Part shown: one piece after another, positions 1 through 6,800 of the stretch
How the letters are laid out: every line of letters begins with the position of its first letter
Position numbering within the stretch: the stretch's first letter is position 1
Assembly: GCA_003538495.1 (NCBI GenBank)
Contig: DPSD01000532.1
Coordinates: 1 to 7,567, forward strand
DNA from: Accumulibacter sp.
GTDB lineage: Bacteria; Pseudomonadota; Gammaproteobacteria; Burkholderiales; Rhodocyclaceae
Reading direction: 5' to 3'
Length of the DNA stretch: 7,567 nt
Notes under the pieces: generated by a model
Databases searched by the model: none
Told to the model about the DNA's origin: nothing
Seen by the model: only the letters and a program-made list of their open reading frames with translations
Program-made: the position numbers and the translations under genes

Positions 1-449
1 GCCAGCAGCCAGTCGCGCAGCGCGGCCTGTTCCAGCGATTCCCACGGCGGCGTGTTCCAGCGGCGCTTGTACTCTGGGCGCTCGATCAGGCCGACGTTGC
101 GGTCGCGCTCGATCAGGTCGATACGGCGCTGCACGACCTGCCGGTAGTCCTCGGGCCAGCGGGCGGGAATTTCGGTGGCAGGCGTCGAGCCATGGCGCTC
201 GAACCAGGTCGTGGTCTCGGTGCCGGCCGCCATGCGGCGGGCGAGCACGATCTCGAAGGCGCGTTCGCCGAGCGCGACTTCGGGCGGTGCCGGGTGCTCG
301 TAGGTCGAGGCATCGCCGCTGGCCGGCAGCAGGCCGTAGAGCCGGTAGCAGCGCCAATCGAGTTCTTCCTGGGTGGCGATCATCTGCCGCCGCAGGGATT
401 CGGCGCGCCGTCGGGCGCTGTCTAGACTCTGGCGGGTGGGCAGGGTCAT
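1..449 (-). CDS. pglX: PglX C-terminal piece, 3'-partial
   Basis: This frame is open from an ATG at 449 to the left edge (149 codons). It begins MTLPTRQSLDSARRRAE and continues through QMIATQEELDWRCYRLYGLL (residues 23-42), then AFEIVLARRM, the TTTWFERHGSTP stretch and, at the edge, a segment with PEYKRRWNTPPWE. The QEELDW...YRLYGL motif is what follows the target-recognition region in full-length PglX and related large adenine methyltransferases, so this is the continuation of the protein that stops at 1398. It cannot be a separate complete gene by family knowledge. The ATG overlaps the toxin stop (ATGA) with no good Shine-Dalgarno of its own, so translation is probably coupled to the toxin. 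GC is about 75% in a sampled 60-nt stretch, like pglW and the start of pglX and unlike the neighbouring toxin gene. Whether it is translated and complements the N-terminal piece is unknown. Confidence 0.9.
   Translation of the reverse strand, partial: MTLPTRQSLDSARRRAESLRRQMIATQEELDWRCYRLYGLLPASGDASTYEHPAPPEVALGERAFEIVLARRMAAGTETTTWFERHGSTPATEIPARWPEDYRQVVQRRIDLIERDRNVGLIERPEYKRRWNTPPWESLEQAALRDWLL
446..449 (-). promoter_or_regulatory. ATGA overlap coupling toxin and PglX C-terminal piece
   Basis: The toxin TGA (448-446) shares two bases with the ATG (449-447) that opens the PglX C-terminal piece. There is no clear Shine-Dalgarno of its own upstream, so expression of this piece probably depends on toxin translation. 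Confidence 0.65.
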
Positions 450-865
450 ACGCTTGGCTCAAGACCAACGATTTGGGCAAATTCACGCACACTGACGATT
501 CGGAGCGTCGGCAAGAGGGCTCGCGCTTCAGTGAAATCGGCGTCACCGGTGATCAGGAAATCGACGCCATTGGCGCCAGCGCAGGCCAGGAAGCATGCAT
601 CCTTGGGATCGCGTGGGAAATCGGGCGCGGCCGTGATCTGAGTCATGAGCGTATCCGACAACAACAACTCCGACCACCAGCCGATCAACTCGGGTGGAAG
701 CGCAAAACGTGGACGCCGGATGACTTTAAGATACTCATCCAGAATCGCTGGCGAGACCAGCCAACTCACCGATTCGTTGCCGACGCACCAGAGTAATACC
801 CGTTCCGGCAGACGGTCGCGGATGACTGCCGACACCAAGACGTTGGTATCGATCACGACCTTCAT
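446..865 (-). CDS. PIN-domain ribonuclease toxin
   Basis: A 139-residue single-domain PIN protein of the family annotated as 'putative toxin-antitoxin system toxin component, PIN family'. The family cleaves RNA with a metal-binding acidic cluster. Here the expected acids are all present: D6 in VIDTN, E44 in LDEY, D89 in the DPKDACFLACA stretch, and D108/D110 in ITGDADF, so the active site looks intact. The start at 865 is chosen because MKVVIDTNVL is the canonical PIN N-terminus and because its ATG overlaps the antitoxin TGA (ATGA), the usual antitoxin-toxin coupling. A longer in-frame extension to 964 would run antisense-like, low-complexity residues and is rejected. Its stop in turn overlaps the ATG of the PglX C-terminal piece. 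GC is about 58% in a sampled 60-nt stretch, lower than in the surrounding pgl genes, consistent with foreign origin. Probably held inactive by the antitoxin just upstream. Confidence 0.92.
   Translation of the reverse strand: MKVVIDTNVLVSAVIRDRLPERVLLWCVGNESVSWLVSPAILDEYLKVIRRPRFALPPELIGWWSELLLSDTLMTQITAAPDFPRDPKDACFLACAGANGVDFLITGDADFTEARALLPTLRIVSVREFAQIVGLEPSV
862..865 (-). promoter_or_regulatory. ATGA overlap coupling antitoxin and toxin
   Basis: The antitoxin TGA (864-862) shares two bases with the toxin ATG (865-863). No good Shine-Dalgarno precedes the toxin, so re-initiation by terminating ribosomes is the likely route. Confidence 0.75.
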
Positions 866-1104
866 AGGCCAGACCGGCTGGCGTCGATTTCCGTGGCAAT
901 GTCTGCGTCGCTGATCGTCGGTGACTGCGGTAGCGCCTGCACCGTCTGCATCATCCGCGCCCATTCCTGCTCGCGCTCGGCGGCGCCGCGTTCGGCACCG
1001 ACCACCAGGACTTCCACCAGCGACCCCGGCGCAAACGGCAGGTGAGCGATGGCCAGATCGCCAGTGGCCTGGATACGGGCGTAGGTCTTATAGGCTTGCA
1101 TCAT
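862..1104 (-). CDS. antitoxin of the PIN toxin
   Basis: An 80-residue protein (79 if the second of two adjacent ATGs is used). Its start, MQAYKTYARIQATGDLAI, and LPFAPGSLVEVLVV form a small beta-rich N-terminal half resembling AbrB/MazE-like DNA-binding antitoxins. The C-terminal half (about 45-79) is acidic and helical, including ISDADIATEIDASRSG, the type of segment that wraps and inhibits PIN toxins. The order antitoxin then toxin, with an ATGA overlap, is the standard type II toxin-antitoxin layout. A Shine-Dalgarno GAAGGA (1110-1115) supports starting here rather than reading through from 1359 in the same frame; the residues encoded between 1359 and this point are not antitoxin-like after about residue 45. 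By analogy it would repress its own promoter, but no clear operator was found. Exact antitoxin family not certain. Confidence 0.85.
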   Translation of the reverse strand: MMQAYKTYARIQATGDLAIAHLPFAPGSLVEVLVVGAERGAAEREQEWARMMQTVQALPQSPTISDADIATEIDASRSGL

Positions 1105-1109
1105 GTCAT

Positions 1110-1115
1110 TCCTTC
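1110..1115 (-). promoter_or_regulatory. Shine-Dalgarno of the second antitoxin
   Basis: GAAGGA lies 5 nt before the ATG at 1104 and 8 nt before the ATG at 1101. It supports independent initiation of the PIN antitoxin rather than read-through from 1359. Confidence 0.65.
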
Positions 1116-1132
1116 GGGTTGGATGGATACGA

Positions 1133-1359
1133 TCATTCCTCGATTCCCCACTCGGCGGGAGAAACGGAAGACATGACATCGCCAAGCTCCCTGACCTTGC
1201 CGGCAAATTGCGGCGGCGGCGAGCCGGCCCGGCAGTCTCAGGGTCGTCCGCCAGCAGCAGGATTATGCGCGCGTGGCGGCCGTAGAGCGCCTTGCAGTCG
1301 GCGGGCAACACAATGGCGCCTTGCGGGGAAATCGTGGTTTCGAGTTCAATGGCTTGCAT
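1133..1359 (-). pseudogene. frameshifted AbrB/MazE-like antitoxin gene
   Basis: The gene starts at 1359 behind a strong Shine-Dalgarno. The first ~43 residues (MQAIELETTISPQGAIVLPA onward, through LYGRHARIILLLADDPETA) look like an AbrB/MazE-type antitoxin N-terminus. The same frame then runs into arginine-rich, unconvincing sequence and fuses with the downstream antitoxin. In the -1 frame, from about 1220, the sequence reads PPPQFAGKVRELGDVMSS and ends PAEWGIEE with a stop at 1135-1133. A GK...GDV...W pattern is common at antitoxin C-termini, and 28 nt remain before the next start. The natural gene of about 75 residues has therefore probably lost one base or gained two between about 1205 and 1237, a GC-rich stretch with a CGG run. 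The -1 frame is closed upstream by a stop at 1240-1238. Alternatives are a sequencing error, programmed frameshifting, or a 165-residue fused protein reading through to 862. Its own toxin, if it had one, is missing. Confidence 0.6.
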
Positions 1360-1366
1360 GTCAAGA

Positions 1367-1373
1367 CTCCTTT
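1367..1373 (-). promoter_or_regulatory. Shine-Dalgarno of the first antitoxin
   Basis: AAAGGAG lies 7 nt before the ATG at 1359. It is the strongest ribosome-binding site in the cassette and supports a genuine start there, 38 nt after the early pglX stop. Confidence 0.7.
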
Positions 1374-1397
1374 GTTGCCGTGAGTATGAGACCGGTC

Positions 1398-3851
1398 CTA
1401 GCCGTGGCCAGGTTCCTGGTCAGCGCGGGACGACGCGAGCAGCGCCGCAGGGCTGAGGGCGGCGAGTTCATGGGCAAGGTGGTCGAGGGTTTCGGCGAGG
1501 TCGAGAGGGCGCTTGTCGGTTAGCGGGAACTCTGCGACGTTGGTGGCGTTGAATGCGAAGCGCTCTTCCCACATCTGGCCCTGGCCGTCCTTGGGAAAAC
1601 AAACCTGCTTCAACCAGAAACACGCCAACGACGAATTCAGTAACCCGAGCAGTCCGAGGTGCTGGTTCTCGCCGCTGCCCGCGGGCAGCTTGATCACGGG
1701 CGCGGTACGGTTAAAAACCTTGCCGCCGCGGTCAAGTACGAAGTGGTTATGGGTCGCAATGTCCGCAAAGGCTATCCCGTATCGCGTGCGGTAACGTTTA
1801 GGGAAGAACATTGAATGTTCATACCATCGCAGCCCTCGGTCCTCGATGAAATTACCAAAGTCTTTCCGCGCCTTCATCAGCCGCCGGAGTCGCCAGAAGT
1901 GCCTCGCGATCGCTGATGGGAGTATCTCTAGGACAACTGCCGTTTCTTGGTCGTAGGGGAAGATCGTTTCCACGTCCGTCGCCAAAGAGTGGTCCCTAAC
2001 GTGCTCCCCATCCACCAATGGGATGGTGAATCCAATAGCGTTAATGCGGGAGGCCCAGGCGCCGGTTGTTGCGAAAACGTTGTCCTCGCCGGTATGTGTC
2101 GTCCGTCCAATAGAAGTGCTGATCTCGCCCATTCGCAAGACGCATGCATTGTTGATCTGTGCTAGCAGGTCTCGTGAGCCCCCTCCGCCGAGCGTCCAAG
2201 GATGCTTCGCAAATATCGCCCTCGGCGTGTCTCCGACGCTAACGAATTCAGACTCACTGCCTGCGCGATCAATCTGCTGAAGAATTGCGCTCCACACCCG
2301 TCCCTGAGCCGAAATACTCGGCGTGCTCGGCTCGCTCTTGATACCCATCACCGTACGAACTGGGTTTGTTTCAATTGGTGGCCGATGCCGTCCGAAAAGA
2401 ATTACAGTCGCCGTCCCATCCAGGTTGTGCCCTGGAATCCAAGCCCCTGAACTGTCAATGACATGGCTCATATCCAGCCGCGGCAGCACCTCCTCGATCA
2501 GCTTGCTACCGAACTCGCGGTTCATGAACGATTTGGTCGTGATCAGCCCAACGAAGCCAGCCGGCTGGCCGTCGCGCCCGGTTTGAGCCAGCTCGAAGAA
2601 GCGCTCGGTGAACGGCGCACCGAGCGAATATTGCCGATGGCAACTGGCGAACTGCTTCCGATAGGCAGCATTCAGCGCCGCGTCCTTGACAACGATGTAG
2701 GGTGGGTTGCCCACCACCGCGTGATACTGCCGGCCCAAAATGCGCCGCACTTCGATTAGGTCTTCGCTTGCGTAGGCGTGCTCCAACCCTGTGCCATCGT
2801 GACTCGCCTTCACGTCGAACAGGTCTTCCGACCGCACGGCCGACTGGCCCGATAGGCCGAAACGCTGGCCATGCAGCAGGCTGTCGCCAATGGCGACATG
2901 AATCCTGAAATCCGGCGCCTCGGCCATTCGGCGCACGTCGCTGGCCCGCAATGCCGCCAACAACAGGCGGAAACGCGCAATGGCGACCGCGAACGGATTC
3001 AGGTCAACACCGGCAACCGCGTCCAGCGCCTTCTGGGCAACGTCACGACGATTACGGCCCGGCTCCTTGCTTGACCACTCTTCGACCAGGCGATGGAAGC
3101 CGCCGAGCAGGAAATGCCCCGATCCGCAGGTGGGATCGATCATCCGCACTTCGCGATAGCCAAACTCGTTGATCGCCGGGGTCAGCGTCCGGTCGAGGAT
3201 GAACTCCTCGACGAACTCGGGCGTCTGCAGCAGCGCATAGCGCTTGCGGGTGGCTTCGCTCAGGTCCTGGTACAGGTCGCCGAGGAAGCGCGTGTTCCAG
3301 GTCGGGTCGGTGAAGTCGCGGACCAGCGCCCCGGAATCGGCGGCGACCTCCTGCCAGAACTGCATCACCGCCATCGCCGCATCGCCGCTGATGCCGAGGC
3401 GAAAGACCGGGTTGTGGGCGCCGTCGAAGAAGGTGCGCAGGCCCGGCAAGGCGCCCGCCTCACGGAAACACGCAATCAGGTAGTCGCGATCGTTCCGGTG
3501 CGGATGTTGGCGGAAGTAGGCATCATGCCGGTCGCGCGCCAGGGCCAGCCGGCCCGACTGCGGCGTGCCGCTGATCCACGGCCGCTCCACCAGTTCGTTG
3601 TCTTCGATGAAACGCAGGAAGACGCCGCTCAGCAGCCAGTGCACGCCGGCCTGGGTGATGACCTGCTCGGCCCAGGATTCGAAGGTCTCGGCCGTTCGCC
3701 CGGCATCGCGCGCCGCCTGCCACTCTGCCTGAAGCCGGGTGCGCAGCTCCGGTACCTCGCTGGACGGGCTGAGCACGCGTTCGCGCAGGTCGTCTTCCAG
3801 CCGCTTGAGCAGGCGGGTCAGATCAGCGAGCAGGACTTTGGCATCGATCAT
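1398..3851 (-). CDS. pglX: BREX-2 adenine DNA methyltransferase PglX, N-terminal piece of a split gene
   Basis: PglX methylates adenine N6 in host DNA and is central to BREX type 2 defence. The 817 residues contain a helical N-terminal region (1-235), AdoMet-binding motif I DPTCGSGHFL (239-248), GVDLNP (281-286), and catalytic motif IV NPPY (382-385), typical of gamma-class N6-adenine enzymes. A presumed target-recognition region covers about 450-770, ending in the MWEERFAFNATNVAEFPL stretch seen near the end of the core in this family. The start MIDAKVLLADL fits family N-termini. The Shine-Dalgarno is weak and pglW ends 33 nt upstream. The protein is about a third shorter than the roughly 1,200 residues expected. 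It ends just after a conserved-looking SPAALLAS helix with an unrelated tail (RADQEPGHG) and a TAG stop. The missing C-terminal part resumes at 449 beyond a toxin-antitoxin block. Both active-site motifs are intact, but function without the C-terminal part in trans is uncertain. Confidence 0.93.
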   Translation of the reverse strand: MIDAKVLLADLTRLLKRLEDDLRERVLSPSSEVPELRTRLQAEWQAARDAGRTAETFESWAEQVITQAGVHWLLSGVFLRFIEDNELVERPWISGTPQSGRLALARDRHDAYFRQHPHRNDRDYLIACFREAGALPGLRTFFDGAHNPVFRLGISGDAAMAVMQFWQEVAADSGALVRDFTDPTWNTRFLGDLYQDLSEATRKRYALLQTPEFVEEFILDRTLTPAINEFGYREVRMIDPTCGSGHFLLGGFHRLVEEWSSKEPGRNRRDVAQKALDAVAGVDLNPFAVAIARFRLLLAALRASDVRRMAEAPDFRIHVAIGDSLLHGQRFGLSGQSAVRSEDLFDVKASHDGTGLEHAYASEDLIEVRRILGRQYHAVVGNPPYIVVKDAALNAAYRKQFASCHRQYSLGAPFTERFFELAQTGRDGQPAGFVGLITTKSFMNREFGSKLIEEVLPRLDMSHVIDSSGAWIPGHNLDGTATVILFGRHRPPIETNPVRTVMGIKSEPSTPSISAQGRVWSAILQQIDRAGSESEFVSVGDTPRAIFAKHPWTLGGGGSRDLLAQINNACVLRMGEISTSIGRTTHTGEDNVFATTGAWASRINAIGFTIPLVDGEHVRDHSLATDVETIFPYDQETAVVLEILPSAIARHFWRLRRLMKARKDFGNFIEDRGLRWYEHSMFFPKRYRTRYGIAFADIATHNHFVLDRGGKVFNRTAPVIKLPAGSGENQHLGLLGLLNSSLACFWLKQVCFPKDGQGQMWEERFAFNATNVAEFPLTDKRPLDLAETLDHLAHELAALSPAALLASSRADQEPGHG
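1540..2500 (-). other. lower-GC segment over the PglX target-recognition region
   Basis: Sampled 60-nt lines within this stretch are 47% (1801), 50% (2101), 60% (2041) and 50% GC (2341), against 72% at 3301 in the same gene. It corresponds to about residues 450-770, after the NPPY motif, where the DNA target-recognition domain is expected. The edges are approximate. Confidence 0.55.
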
Positions 3852-3884
3852 GTGCGGGCTTCAATTCGTTCGCAAGTTCTGTGT

Positions 3885-6800
3885 TCAGGCCGCGGAGGCT
3901 GCGCGGTGCAGGTTCCTGGCCCAGGCGACGGGAACATTCGCCCACTGGGTTGAGGTGATGATCGGCACGGGGACGTCGTCGATGGTCGGCAGTCCGGTGG
4001 CCGCCATCGGCAGCAGCATCCACAGGCTGGCGAGCCTGCCCGGCCGGCCGACCTCGTCACGCAGCTCGTCGATGAGCGGCATCAGGCCGTAGCGGGCGAT
4101 CAGACCCGAGTTGACCAGCAGCACCGGGGCGGTGGCTTCGAGCAGCGCCTGCTTCACCAGCGGCAGCGCCTTGTGCACCAGGCGCATCAGGCGGCTCCAG
4201 TCGGTGCTGGTGGGAGCGGCGGCATCAGCCATCAGAACGACGTTCCAGTTGACCTTCAACGCTTCGGCCTGCTGGCGCAGCGCCTTGAGCATCAGCGCCT
4301 CGAAGCTCACCCGCTGGCGGCCGAAGCGGCGCAGCAACTCGGCTTCGACATGGTGCGCCAGCCGCGGCTCGACGGTGAGCACGAGAAATCCGCCGGCCGT
4401 GCGCGCGTACGCCAGGCGGTCTTCCAGCTTCTGCGCCTCGATGGCGGCGGCGGAGGCCTCGTCGCTGCCGGCATCCGCTTCCGGCAGGCCGCGCTCCATG
4501 GCCGTGGTGGCGCGGGAGTATTGCGTGGTAGTGCCCGCCGACGGGCCGAGCGCTTGCGTCGAGGGCAGGTAGCCCGGGCCGGCCGGGGTGTCGTCGCTCC
4601 AGACCAGCAGCGCGCCGACGTCGGCCAGCAGGGTGTCGAGGAGTGGGCGTCGCGGCAGCGGCTGTGCTTCGGGGTAGCGGCCGGCTACCCGGTCCTGCAC
4701 ATCCTTCGGCTTCAGGAAGCGCACCCCCATCAGCGCGCCGAGCGACTGGCGCAGGGCCAGAGCAGCGGCCATGCCGCGCGGATAGATCTCCTGGCGGCTG
4801 GACAGCGCCGCGCGCTGCGCTGCGGCGGTGGCCAGGCGCAACAGGCGCTGCGCCGAGAGCGCCGGACTGACCTCCGGCGCGGGCACCGACTCGAGTGTTT
4901 CGAGCGCTCGCTGCGGCGTCAGCAAGGGTTCGGCCTGCGCGCAGGCGTCCGCCGACGCACCGAGCCGGCGGGCGTATTCGGCCAATTCGGCGGAAACGGC
5001 GATCAGCGGCAGGGGGCGGTGTTCGAATTCCTGAAAGCGCAGACGCTCCAGATGGGCTTCGGCTTCGCAACAGGCACGAACCACGGCGGTCGCCAGGCGC
5101 AGGCGCTCGGCGTCGTCCTGCGAGGCGCAGCCGCGCATGGCGAGCAGCGCCAACGCCAGCTCGGGTACGGTCATCACCCCGCCCTGGGTGGCGAGCAGGC
5201 TTTCGAAGTGGTTGCGCAGTTCGGTGAGCTGCGGCGTTTTCAGCCAGCGCTCGCGGGCTTTCAGCAAGGCGGCGGAAACGTCGTTGCGGTCGATCGCAAG
5301 TGCGCTGGCGGCGACGCCCAGCGGTGTCCAGAGCGTCGAGCCTTCGGCCTCTTCCAGGCCAAGGTAGATCGCCAGTGCGGTCTCTTCGACACGGTCGTCA
5401 CCGGCCGGCCGGCGCGGCAGGAGCTGCGCCGCCAGTTCGTTGACGCTGATCGCGCCGGCCGCTGCCGCGTCGTCGTCGACCTCGTGCAGCGTCGGGCGGC
5501 CTTGCACGAGGTCCGGCCGGATGGCAGCCAGGGCTTTGGCCTTGAGGCGGATTTCCTTGCGGATGCGGTCGCCGACGCCGCGCAGGTAGCGGAAGCGCAC
5601 GCGATCGACGGCCAGCAGCTCGAGCGCGTTGTGGATGGCCATCGCTTCGAGCACGTTCTGCGCTTCGACGCTGTAGCCCAGCTCGGCCATGTTGGTGCTG
5701 GCGGTGGCCAGGCGGGCGACGGCTTCGAAGGGGTCTGGCGACGACTGGCTTGCCGACGCGCCGGCCTCGAAGATCCGGCGCCAGTCGCGCAGCATCTCTT
5801 CGGCATTGTCGAAGCGCTTGCGCGGGTTGCGGTTCAGCGCTCTGGCGAAGAAGGCGGTGAAACCGTCACGCAGCAAGGGGTCGAAGCGCTCGCTGGCGAG
5901 GGTGGCTTCGCAATCGAGCATCGACGCTTGCGTCTTGCCATCTCCCCAGCGCGGCGCGACGCCGGTGACCATTTCGTGCAGGGTGACGGCGAGCGCAAAG
6001 CGCTCGGCCTGCAGATCCCAGCGCGCCGGTTTGCGCAGCGAGAGGAAAGGGTCGAGGTAGGGATGCGTGCCGGCGGCGATGTTCTCGGCCGGAGTGCGGG
6101 TGAGCGAGAAATCGAACAGCACCAGTTGCAGCTTGCCGCGGGTACCGGCCTGCGACATGCCAATGTTGTCGGGCTTGATGTCGCGGTGGGCGACGCCCTG
6201 CTGATCGAGGTAGTCGACCGCCTGGATCAGCTCTTCGCCGAAGCGCTGCAGGAGGTCGAGCGACAGGCGGGCTCCGTCGCGGATGCGGTCGGCCAGGGTC
6301 TTTTCGCCGGCCTTGTGCATCAGCAGCGCGGTGCGGCCATTGACGGTGAGCGTGCGCTGCCACTCGACGATATTCGGATGGCGTAGTTTGGAGAGTGCTT
6401 CGCCCTCGGCGGTGAGGCGGTCGTTGAGGCTGGCGTCGAGGGCGACCTTCAGGATCATCTCTTCGCTCCTGCCGTCCTCGCGGACCAGCAGCACGTCCGC
6501 CGACGAGCCTCGGCCCATCTTGCGAATGACCGTGAAGCCCCCTTCGATGCGCTCGTCGGGGTTGGCTTCGGCCGGATCGACGGTGGCCTCGGGCTCCGGG
6601 GTCGTCAGTTCATCGACGACCTTGTCGAGGTCCTGCAGGAACTCGTCGATGGTGCCGTAGCGGCCCATCACGTCGGGACAGGTGCTGTACTGGATGAGGT
6701 CCTGCAGATGCTTGCCACAGCCGTCGAGCACGTCCGACAGCCGCAGGCCCTGCCCGATGCGCAGCTTTTCGGCGAGATCGAGCACCGAGCTTGCCGGTGG

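Larger units (their letters stand above)
450..1425 (-). other. toxin-antitoxin cassette interrupting pglX
   Basis: Between the two pglX pieces lies about 0.97 kb with the frameshifted antitoxin, the intact antitoxin and the PIN toxin, all in the pglX direction. The right boundary is approximate: PglX-like sequence ends around residue 807 (near 1430), after which the last ~10 codons look foreign. The left boundary is sharp, at the ATG of the C-terminal piece. No transposase, integrase or terminal inverted repeats are visible. The only shared short sequence at the two ends is TGACC (448-444 and 1422-1418 on the minus strand), and joining there would be out of frame. Insertion is inferred from the pglX continuity, not from element ends. 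Confidence 0.75.

Noticed and set aside
446..964. 172-residue version of the PIN toxin starting at 964
   Set aside because: The extra 33 residues overlap the antitoxin in another frame and look like low-complexity shadow sequence. The canonical PIN start MKVVIDTN with ATGA overlap lies at 865.
1390..1397. Perfect 8-bp palindrome GACCGGTC just upstream of the first antitoxin, as an operator
   Set aside because: Position is attractive for antitoxin autoregulation, but one 8-bp palindrome in GC-rich DNA is likely by chance and no -35/-10 pair accompanies it.
444..1422. TGACC at both cassette ends as a target-site duplication
   Set aside because: A 5-mer match is expected by chance, and rejoining there puts pglX out of frame, so it does not restore an intact ancestral gene.
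2176..2190. G/C run in pglX (about five bases) as a phase-variation tract
   Set aside because: Homopolymer tracts linked to phase variation are usually longer, and the reading frame is intact through it (GGGGS).
3093..3953. 286-codon plus-strand open frame opposite pglX and the end of pglW
   Set aside because: Antisense shadow of the conserved methyltransferase N-terminus; no domain or ribosome-binding site supports it.
4173..6386. 737-codon open frame on the plus strand opposite pglW
   Set aside because: It lies wholly antisense to the conserved kinase domains, is rich in Arg, Ala, Gly and Gln with no recognisable motif, and is what high third-position GC produces on the opposite strand.
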